Assembly (NCBI RefSeq): GCF_002288925.2 | Contig: NW_022098026.1 | Span: 26,228,077 to 26,292,076 of the forward strand | Reading direction: 5' to 3' | Length of the DNA stretch: 64,000 nt | DNA from: Delphinapterus leucas | Lineage: Eukaryota; Chordata; Mammalia; Artiodactyla; Monodontidae | Shown here: one piece after another, positions 55,540 to 64,000 of the stretch | Layout of the letters: each line of letters opens with the position of its first letter | Numbering within the stretch: position 1 is the stretch's first letter | Notes under the pieces: model-generated | Seen by the model: only the letters and a program-made list of their open reading frames with translations | The model's database searches: none | Told to the model about the DNA's origin: nothing | Program-made: the position numbers and the translations under genes

Positions 55540-58060
55540 CACTCTCTGCCAGAGTGGCCTGCAGACTGTACAGTAATTGCTGTATTTCCAAGCCATCTTC
55601 CTCCAAATGTTATCTAATAACAAATTCCATAACCCTTACGTTGACACAGGTTATACAGAAAATACAGCCAAAAGTGAATACTGAACTTTCCTGGTATTGA
55701 GGATGGGATTTGTATTCAACACAGTGATATAAATCCAAGAAGTTCACCTACATTTTTCCAATTTAGAACACAAAGTCCAATCAGAATTGCTCCATCTATG
55801 CCTTAGTTTCCAGCTTCTTTCAGGCATATCTGGGCTCAGTTTTCACATCAAAGAAACCCAGCAAGTAGGCCCTATTGATTAACTATTATTTTTGCCACAT
55901 GAGAGTTTTTTCTGGGCTCCAAGTCTGCTGCCCCTCTCACCACTGACCCTCCCTCCTGAGGGGTTGCTTATTTAAACACCAATCTACCCTAACAACTCTT
56001 GCATCAAACTGTGCACTGTCCAAAAGAAGACACGCAAAGAGTATAGTGTTCTTTGGCTCTTTGAATCACATACATTTCAAAATCAAGGAAGCCTTTAACA
56101 TGCAGAAACTGTCAGCTTTCTTAGAGTGCCCCTCCTCTTTTGAGCTATAATCGTTCTCTGCCAGTCCAGATTCCAGTAAATATGCAAGTTGTACATGCCT
56201 TCTAACTGTGAAGCGAAAGACTTTGGATAATGAGAAAGCCTTCAGACTATTAAAATTAATGACCCCGTAAACCTCTAGCAGCTGCCATTAAAATAGCAAT
56301 ATTTGCATTTTGTGAACCACATGTGCTGCCCAAAATAAACTAAGGGGAATACCCCTGAATCCTGCAAGAGGAACTGGTCCCAGGAAACTTGAAGCTGCAG
56401 TCAGTAGGGTGAAAAGTGCCCATGCAGCTCGATGATGCTCTTGTGTACCTGACAAGGGGGGATAGCAAGCCCTTGAAACAATATTATTTCATATCGTATG
56501 TATTTTATAGTTTAGAAATGTGTTTATACCCACTGCCTCATTTCATTTTCACAACTATCTTGAGTGGTGCGCAGAGCAGGATTACTATTATCATTTTACA
56601 AAGAAACTGGGTGCAGAGAAAAGATGTGTAGTGGATAAGTAATGATGCTGCCAAACATCCCTCCATCCTTGTCCTAGTCCTCCTCTGGGGAACACACTCC
56701 CGTTTTCAGTCCATGTACTTTAAGAAGATCTGACAACACCATTTATCACTCTCAGGATGGGGCACGTGAATAACAGTATTAGACTTTTGAGGTCCCACAA
56801 ATTTCTTCAGGGATGGGCCTATAGACTTGGTTAGAGTTAACGAGATACAAGAAGACTTTTATTGTTTGGTGGAGAGGTGTGTCCACTTTCCTTCTTACCA
56901 TCATGTGGTATCTGGAAATGAAGCAATCATAGAGGAAAGTAGAACCACTGGAAGGAGAGAGACTTGGTCCAGGTGAAATGATTGACCTGCCCATCTTGGA
57001 GCAATGACATTTCCTTTCTTTGATTAACCTAACTTGTGCTGGATCTGTTGATACTTGCAACTGAGGAGTGATTCAGAATGCTCAGTGTCCATTTCCCCAT
57101 AACTTCACTTTGCTCATGGGCAACATAGGTCTCTAGCCCCCATTTGACATCACCTTTCTGCATTCATATGTGTTGTCAATTGGCAACTTCTCTCCATATT
57201 TGGGAGAGAGAAGTGAGAGGGACGAAATACAGCCAACTCTCTTTTTGCTGTCTAAAAATTTCTGGCTACTGACTAGCCAGTGGATTGCATATCGTTGGCT
57301 CAAGTGCACCCTCCCTTCCTGACCCAACCCACAGTGGCCAGGGAGGGTGGGGGTGGGGAAAGGCCAATGGGTGATAAGGCACAGGACATGGTCACTTAAG
57401 TAGCAGAGGCTTAGAAAAGGCAGCTCCCTTAGAAAGAAGCTGTAAGCCCAGGAAACCTTTCTATAGGTATTCTACTTCTCAGTGGAGTCTCAGAGATCCA
57501 CAAATTCTTGGGCATCCTATGATAATGTTATAATTTTCCTTTGACTTTTATAACCATTCAAACACTTTTAATACTTGGGTCACCTGCATTACTATTTACG
57601 AGATTTAAGTGCCTGTATTTCTTGTGTTTATAAGCAAATTGGCATTGGCCTCAAGTAATACTACTTAGCTGTCGTGGGTAATAAAAAAAAAAAAAAGAAG
57701 TCTTAATGAATAAGTGATGTCTTCACAGCAAGTGAAAGCCAAATGACATCACAGAACTTCATGGAACAAAAGTTTTGCAACAATGCAAATAGAAAACCTG
57801 TGATGGGAGATCTGAGGCTCAAGTAAGTACAGACAAATCAAACTCCAAAGGACCTTGTCAGAGCAGGTGTGAGCAGAGAATTCCTTTCAGCCAAACAGGA
57901 CTATCTTTCATATGTAATTAAATTTGTCCACTTAAATTGTAGTTACTTTGTCATTTTATTTGCATTTAGTTTATAACTTTATTTTTGTCACTTTAGTTGT
58001 ATACAAGCTATAAAACGAACAAGGTATTCCTACTTTTATGTTTGTGTACATGTAGATAAC
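55540..58060. other. Repeat-poor stretch with one MIR
   Basis: No gene supported. 56490-56640 is antisense MIR (CACTGCCTCATTTCATTTTC..ATTATCATTTTACAAAGAAACTGG). 57681-57694 is an isolated A-run. Confidence 0.45.
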
Positions 58061-58189
58061 ATTATACTAAAAGAAACATGTCAACACTGGGAACCATAAG
58101 AAATGTTTTTTCCTTTGCAGGGCTTGGTCAGCATCCCAAGCTTGAAAATCATAGTGGTAGTGTCTATTCCAGAACTACCTGCCTACTCC

Positions 58190-58750
58190 TGGCCCTCTCC
58201 TTGTGGTCGTAGCCCTACAAGACCCTTGCAATGGTTCTTCCTGCCTCTGGTCCCTCCATTTCTTAATCTACCCATCATACAGCTGATCTTCCTTACACAC
58301 TTTCTTCATGTCAGTCCTAGACACAAGAACTTCCAATAGCTTCCACATGGCTACATCTCTCCTCAGCATGCAAGTCCTGAGCCTGGCCTGTCATATCTGC
58401 TTTGCCTTCCTCACTCACAAGTCTGGACTCCAGTCATTTGAATTCTCTTCTTATTGGGTCTCAAGCACATCCTGTGCCTTTCTTCTGTCTTTGCTGGTGC
58501 TCCTGACCCGCCTTTCCATTGTTATTTTTCTCTATAAATTCTCCCCAACTACTCCAAGTCCTATTTTCATTGCCAAGTCCTCTATGAAAACCCAGCCAAT
58601 GGTTCCAGCCCACAGCGATTCCCAACTCCATTCCTACTACTCATAACACGTACTGAAATTTGTCTATATTTCCATGCTTGATAGTTTTCAAATTGTGTGC
58701 TGTCTGCTAATGTTATCTAATTGTTTCCACGGAAAGCTCTGCCCAAAATA
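58190..58750 (+). mobile_element. L2 LINE fragment, sense
   Basis: ATACAGCTGATCTTCCTTAC, ACTTCCAATAGCTTCCACATGG, GCTTTGCCTTCCTCACTCAC, CCAAGTCCTCTATGAAAACC and AACACGTACTGAAATTTGTC are in L2 ORF2-to-3'UTR order. The protein frame is broken. Confidence 0.65.
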
Positions 58751-59115
58751 TTCTCAGGATTTCTCTTGGGTATTTTATCCATGAGCAAGGTAAGTGGTGA
58801 TGCAGTACCTTCAATTTCACTGTCCAGATGGAGAGAGTTCCTCAAGGTGTAGGTAACCAAGAATGAGAATAACATGTTTTATAGAGTTTACTAAAATGTC
58901 ATAACCATTAAAAAGGAAATAAATGTTCTTGAGAAACAAAATGTTAAATAAAATAAACACATGAGGCACACTTTTTATTTCTATTTGGTCTTAACTGTTA
59001 TCAATCTCTGCTTAAAAATTTTTCAAAAATTTTAAGTTTTGAGTCAAAAGTTTTTCCTTGGGCATAATTACATCTGGTATCTTAAGGTTCTAACCATGTA
59101 TGTTGCTAGACCAAG

Positions 59116-59178
59116 TCCCTTCCTCTCTCCCTCCCTCCCTTCCTTCCCTCCTTCCTTCCTTTCTTCCTTTATTCCTTA
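59116..59178. repeat. (CTTCC)n-like pyrimidine tract
   Basis: Sixty bases of CCCTCCCTTCCTT units, almost purely pyrimidine on the plus strand. Confidence 0.9.
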
Positions 59179-59198
59179 TTCATTATTTAAAGGGTCGT

Positions 59199-59234
59199 AT
59201 ATACACACACGCACACGTGTGTGTGTGTGTGTAT
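59199..59234. repeat. (CA)n(TG)n self-complementary microsatellite
   Basis: ATACACACACGCACAC is followed at once by GTGTGTGTGTGTGTGTAT, so the two arms can pair around a central CACGTG. Confidence 0.93.
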
Positions 59235-59539
59235 GAATGTTTCTTCTGAGCACATTAAAAATTAATGAGGAGGAATGCTGAGAGGAGATTCCAGCCTTGA
59301 AAAGTATGGCTTCCTCACAGGCAGCCAGCGCCTATTATGTCATGGATTAAAGCAAGTGAATTAATCCATTTAAAGAACATTTGTTTAGCAGTTGCCTTTT
59401 AATTCCTTTGGGACTACTAATATAAATATGCAAAAAAAAATTTTTTTTTCTTTATAACCCAAAGGGCACATACCATACCTGCTGTTTAGGATTTTGCTCT
59501 AATCACGTAACAATATACCTTAGAGCTATAATAAAGTTC

Positions 59540-60400
59540 TACTTCATTCTTTCTTTATGGTGTCATGTTTTTCTACTATACAGATGTTCCATTAAATTTT
59601 TAATAGTTTTCTACTAATGAACAACAAAGGTTTTTTTTTTTCAGCTTCTTGCTACTACAAAAAAAACTATTATAATAAATGATCATGTACGTACATCTTT
59701 GCTGTCCAAAGGAAGGGCATTTAGAAGTTTGGCAGATTTTGCCAAATTGTTGTTCAAAGAAGCTGCACCGAACTGTACTCTCACACACATAGCATATGAA
59801 GATGAATCTCTGCCATACTGCCATTCTTTTCAGTATCTGTTAACCTTATGAGTGACAAAATGGCATTTCAATGTTTTCATTTACATTTCTTTAATTATGA
59901 ATGAGGTTGAACACATTCATAAATTTAGAAGTCATTTTATTTATTTGCTGTGGATTTCCTGTTCATATCATTTAACCAGTTTCATTGTTTTTCTTCCAAA
60001 CTTGTTATAGCTCTTTAACAGAAAAAAATAGCATATCATCTTTCTTATGTGTTGCAATTTATTTTTCTGCCTAGCAGGCATTTATATGGGTAAATGAATC
60101 ACACATTTTATAGCTGCTAGGTTTCTGTGTCTTGCTTTGAAAGAATTTCCTCACTCCAAGCAAGATTTTTTAAATATATATCAATATTTTCTTTTAGTAC
60201 TTTTATGATTTCATTTCTACATTTAAATTTTGTATTCTCATAGAATTTATAAGGGTAAGAATTGAACTTTATGCCTCCCCAAACTGTTCACTGAATAATC
60301 CTTCTTTTTCTATTGATTTTAAATACTCCCTTTATTATATATTTAGTTCCCTATGTGTTTGGGTATATTACTGACTGGTTTGCTGTTTAACATGGCACTA
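59540..60400 (-). mobile_element. Old L1M, ORF2 3' part, antisense
   Basis: TTTTTCAGCTTCTTGCTACTAC..GATCATGTACGTACATCTTTGCTG, GCCAAATTGTTGTTCAAAGAAG, AATGAGGTTGAACACATTC and CACTGAATAATCCTTC are the complement of old L1 ORF2 end. Heavily mutated. It may be the 3' part of the same element as 61740-63375. Confidence 0.7.
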
Positions 60401-60564
60401 TTACTAATAAAAGCATTATAGAAGACATCAAAGTGAACATGCAAGGTATTTAGTATTGCCTCAAGCCCCATAAAAGTAAAAAGGCAAACAAATTTAAAAT
60501 GTAGTTCTTTTCATAAAGAAAAAAATATAAAATTTTTCTTCTTGGTTGTGATTATTCTCATACT

Positions 60565-60775
60565 CATCCAGCGCTCCACTGTTTCACATCTATTTCCTCA
60601 TTTCATCCTAGGTCTGTAGAAAAGATGTTATTACTTCTCCATTTTACAGAGGAGGAAACTGAGGCTCAGAGAAGTCATGTGGTTTGTTTTAGGGTAACCT
60701 GCTGCTAAGTGGCAGAGTGGGAGTGAAAGTGAGGTTTTCTGACCTCAGGTCTCCCACGGAATCCCAAAATTCCTT
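60565..60775 (-). mobile_element. MIR SINE
   Basis: ACTTCTCCATTTTACAGAGGAGGAAACTGAGGCTCAGAGAAG, then CTGCTAAGTGGCAGAGTGGGAGTG: a well-kept MIR complement. Confidence 0.85.
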
Positions 60776-60779
60776 TGAG

Positions 60780-61735
60780 AAAGCAGACATCATATAAATA
60801 ACTGGTGAATGAGGATCATCCCCCCATTCCCAATCTGCTCTCTTTATACTATATCTGGCTTCTGTTAAAGTGAGTTCCCCCATTAAGCATAATTTTTTTC
60901 AGCTGAGAAAAAATTAAAATCTTGAGTGGTCACAATCAATATTTGACAAATAGTTGCTAAATGTATTAGTCATTCAGTCCACCCCTCACTTTTGACAGGA
61001 AAACTGTATCCTCAGTGGGAACTCATCAGTTAGGAGTTATCTTCCAAAGAAGAGGTCCTTGGGGTACTAAAAAAAAAGTCTCCAAGTATCAATATTTAAA
61101 CATCATTTCAGAAAAATTTAGACTATTTTGGTCCTCAGAAGAATTCTCTGCCTCTCATTCTCATTCCATGAAATACTTGAACGTGACTCGAGACTTTCTA
61201 CTTTTCCCTACAGCTGGAATCCCCTCCAAATCAAAATCAATCATATAATCAAATTATTTGTTATTAGTTTTCAACAGTCATGTCTCACAGTAAAAGCCAA
61301 AGTAACCCACCAAATCCTGGGGGGCCTCCTTAGGCAACACCCTGTCCACAGCCAGGTTTCCATGTAGAGAAATGGGACTGATTTTCTTGACAAGTGGATT
61401 TGTGGAATTTCAATATAAAGGATTATCCAATTCAACTTTTAGCCCATGTCTTTCCATACATTTCAAGGAGTTACCCAAAGAATTACAAACCCAAATTGTT
61501 GAAAACTTTCTGACAAGCAGAACATCAACAAATGTATAATATGTCCTGTTTATCACAAGAAGTCATCAAGGAGACCCCAGGACTGGAGGAGCTGTTGCTC
61601 AGAGCATACGTTTATTCATGCACTCCCTCACCTACTCATTCAGATAAATCGTGAACAAAAATGAATACGGTCTTTGTCTTTATGGAGTCAACATGCTAAT
61701 GGAGATTTAGGCCTTCTGTTTTACTATTTAGTTTC
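60780..61735. other. Unique-looking sequence
   Basis: No gene or confident repeat. Confidence 0.35.
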
Positions 61736-61739
61736 TATT

Positions 61740-63375
61740 TGTTTCATTCGTCTTTTGTTCTTCTGTTTTTCCCTTCCTGATTTTCTTAGGGATAATTTAA
61801 TATTTTTTTTTTAGAATTCCATTTTATCTATTGGCTTCTTAGCTATATGCCTTTGCATTATTATTATTTTATTTTCATTATTCAAGTGGTAGCTCTAGGG
61901 GGTTGCAACATATATTTTTAACATTTCAGTCTGCTTAGAGTTAATATTGTGTTACTTTATGTTAAATGAAAGAAACTTGTAACCATATACATTTATTTAC
62001 CCACCCCCAACACTGTCCTTTATGCTATAGTTATTATAGTTTTTACATATATAAATGTTAGCAACTCCACAATTCAAAGTTACAATATTTGCTTTAAATA
62101 GTCATATGTATTTTAAGGAAGTTAAGAAGAAAAATTACTTTTTAAAAAAATATTTACCCGCATGTTTATCATTTCTGATATTTTCTTTTCTTACTGCAAG
62201 AACCATGTTTCAGTCTGGTATGATTTCCCTTTAGCCTGGAAAACATCTTTTGGTTTTCCTTGAAGTGTAGGTCTGCTGGTGATAAATTCCCTAGTTTTCT
62301 TCTATCTGAAAACATCTTTATTTCACCTTCTTTTTTTTTTTTTTTTTTTTTGCGGTTCGCTGGCCTCTCACTGTTGTGGCCTCTCCCATTGCGGAGCACA
62401 GGCTCTGGACCTGCAGGCCCAGCGGCCATGGCTCATGGGCCCAGCCGCTCCGCGGCATGTGGGATCCTCCCGGACCGGGGCATGAACCCGTGTCCCCTGC
62501 ATTGGCAGGCGGACTCTCAACCACTGCGCCACCAGGGAAGCCCTCACCTTAATTCTTGCAGGATGTTTTTAGTGATGTAGAATTCCAAGTTGAGAAGCTT
62601 GTCTGTTTCCCCCACCCCCCTCCCCTTGCTTTCAGCACTTTCAGATGTAGTTCCACTCTCTTCTGGAATCCATCATTACTGATGAGAAGTCAGAGATGAT
62701 ATGTAGTGTTATTCCCTTATGGAATGTGCCACTTTTCTCAGGCAGATTTCAAGATTTTATCTCTTGTTTTCAGCAGTTTGACTACGATGTACCTAGATAT
62801 GGTCTTATTTGTATTTATTCTATTTGGGATTACTGTTCTTCTGGAATCTGTAAATTTATCTGTACATTTATTTCTTCAAAGATTTTTTTCTGTTCTATTC
62901 TCTCAATCCTTTCCTTCTGGGATTCCACTTATATATTCATCTTTTCAATATGATCCCTAAAAGTTGCAAAGGTTGTATTAAATTATTTTTAGTCTTTTTC
63001 TCTTTTTTCAGATTGAATTATTTCTATTGCTCTGTCTTCAAGTTCATTGACTCTTTCTTCTGTCATCTCTCATCACTGTTAAGTCAATTCAGTAAATGTT
63101 TTATTTCAGATACTGCATTTTTCTGCTCTAGAATTTTCAGTTTTTATAGTATTTTTCTTTTTTGAGATTTCTTATTTGTCTATTAATTACAATAATTACT
63201 TAACTTTGCATCTCTGAGCATGGTTATAATAGCTGCTTTAAAATTTTGTCTGCCAAGTCCAACATTTGGGTTATCTCAAAGTCAGTCTCCTTTGATTGCC
63301 TTTTTTCTCAAGTAGGAGTCAACAGTTTCCTGCTCTTTGTATGTTAGTAATTTTGATTGTATCTAGGACATTGTG
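61740..63375 (-). mobile_element. Old L1M 5'/ORF1 region, antisense, split by a SINE
   Basis: AGTGGTAGCTCTAGGGGGTTG, GTGTAGGTCTGCTGGTGATAAATTCC, GATGAGAAGTCAGAGATG, TTTGACTACGATGTACCTAG, TCTTCAAGTTCATTGACTC, TAGCTGCTTTAAAATTTTGTCTGC and GACATTGTGAATGATACATTG are the complement of the ORF1-side L1M sequence also seen in sense at 10583-11285. A CHR SINE sits at 62330-62543. Confidence 0.65.
62330..62543 (-). mobile_element. CHR SINE (short type)
   Basis: A T-run at 62331-62351, GCGGTTCGCTGGCCTCTCACTG to CCACCAGGGAAGCCC. TSD TCACCTT at 62323-62329 and 62544-62550. Confidence 0.94.
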
Positions 63376-63625
63376 AATGATACATTGTAATGAGGAGCCA
63401 CTGAAGTGCTTTAAGGAAAGAAAAAATGATCATATTTTTGTCTCAGAAGTATTCTGGCCGCTGCACGGAGAATGGAATTAATGTGGGTGAAACAGCTGGG
63501 AGACTGCTGCAGTAGTCCAGGCGAGATGTATTATTAACATTTACTAGAAAGATGGCAGTGCAAAGTTGAAATTAGGTAGAACAGATTGGAATGAGAGGCC
63601 TGGAAGGGACTTAGGTATCAACTGC
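63375..63625 (-). mobile_element. L2 fragment, antisense
   Basis: GAGGAGCCACTGAAGTGCTTTAAGG, AGTATTCTGGCCGCTGCACGG, GACTGCTGCAGTAGTCCAGGCGAG follow antisense L2 ORF2. It overlaps in block order with the L2 at 14745-14880. Confidence 0.65.
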
Positions 63626-63629
63626 CTAC

Positions 63630-64000
63630 GAGGCCACATTTTCCTAGATGACTCGCTAGTAACTTTTACCCAAAAGGCCAAACAGAATACCATTCACCAA
63701 CTTCCAATGAAAGAAATCTCGATAATTCCTGAGGCTTCGTGCCTGCTTCACTCTCCACAACCAGCGAGCTCCCAGGTCCCAGCAATTCTTTTTTTTTTTA
63801 ATTTCCTCTCTTCATCTACCTCCACTGATTTCAGAGCCTTATCCTTCTCCCAAACGAGCGAAATAGTCTCCTGACACATTGTCCTACTTCCAGTCTCAAT
63901 CTTTTCTTATTTGTCCTCTACCCCGCTTTGTCCTCTACCCATCTTTTCCACAGACCCAATCTAATTATGTTATTTCTGTTTAACAACTTTCAGGGCCCCT
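63630..64000. other. Unique-looking sequence to window end
   Basis: No gene or repeat recognised. There is a CTTTGTCCTCTACCC duplication near 63912-63945. Confidence 0.35.

Noticed and set aside
1..64000. Search for CRISPR arrays, operons, rRNA, a standalone tRNA gene, toxin or virus genes
   Set aside because: None seen. The tRNA-like A and B boxes belong to CHR and MIR SINEs, and the only tandem array with a regular unit is the 71-bp triplication, which has no spacers.

Overview
The window is mammalian nuclear DNA, almost certainly from a cetacean. Nine copies of a tRNA-derived SINE of the CHR family are present. They open GGGCTTCCCTGG, carry A and B boxes, run about 205-220 bp and have A-rich tails, and most are flanked by clear target-site duplications (TSDs). 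Their short form matches what is known of the cetacean CHR-2 type. Three longer, older CHR copies (CHR-1-like) and cetartiodactyl-type L1 3' ends fit the same assignment. This taxonomic call rests on recognising the repeat families, not on any gene.

I found no protein-coding gene I can name. All long open frames trace to transposons: L1 ORF1/ORF2, or frames running through SINEs and LTRs. The sequence looks intergenic or intronic. One 162-nt candidate first coding exon (minus strand, 55359-55520) is the only non-repeat frame that looks gene-like, and it is unproven.

Layout. 0-5 kb: MIR, then a 5'-truncated antisense L1 (1034-3070) with a 14-bp TSD and an internal 400-N gap, then a short L1-3'UTR-derived insertion and L2 debris. 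5-9.3 kb: one CHR SINE among MIRs and faint old L1. 9.4-14 kb: an ancient internally deleted L1M carrying a MaLR LTR and three CHR SINEs. 14-17 kb: an antisense L2 with an RT remnant, then a (GA)n(GT)n microsatellite. 17.2-24.7 kb: a full-length L1 (5'UTR, ORF1, ORF2, 3'UTR, 16-bp TSD) whose ORF1 is split by a CHR-1-like SINE. 25-29 kb: mostly unique, with LTR-like debris and a cluster of homeodomain-type motifs. 29.4-31.1 kb: a younger truncated L1 inside an older L1M. 31-41 kb: unique sequence with CHR SINEs, MIR, L2 and MER5A. 41.3-45.9 kb: HAL1, a Tigger2-type DNA transposon with TA duplication, a second short L1-3'UTR-derived insertion with an apparent 3' transduction, MLT1 LTR, MER20, an AT-rich satellite and a sense L2. 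46-58 kb: the most repeat-poor stretch, holding a near-perfect 3 x 71-bp tandem repeat and the candidate exon. 58-64 kb: L2, antisense L1M pieces, one CHR SINE and microsatellites.

The elements do not form a working pathway. The window is a stratigraphy of retroposition: L2/MIR oldest, then L1M/HAL1, MaLR, hAT and Tigger, then lineage L1s and CHR-1-like SINEs, and CHR-2-like SINEs last. Family names and ends without a stated TSD are from memory and approximate. I see no CRISPR, operon, viral gene, rRNA gene, standalone tRNA gene or toxin gene.
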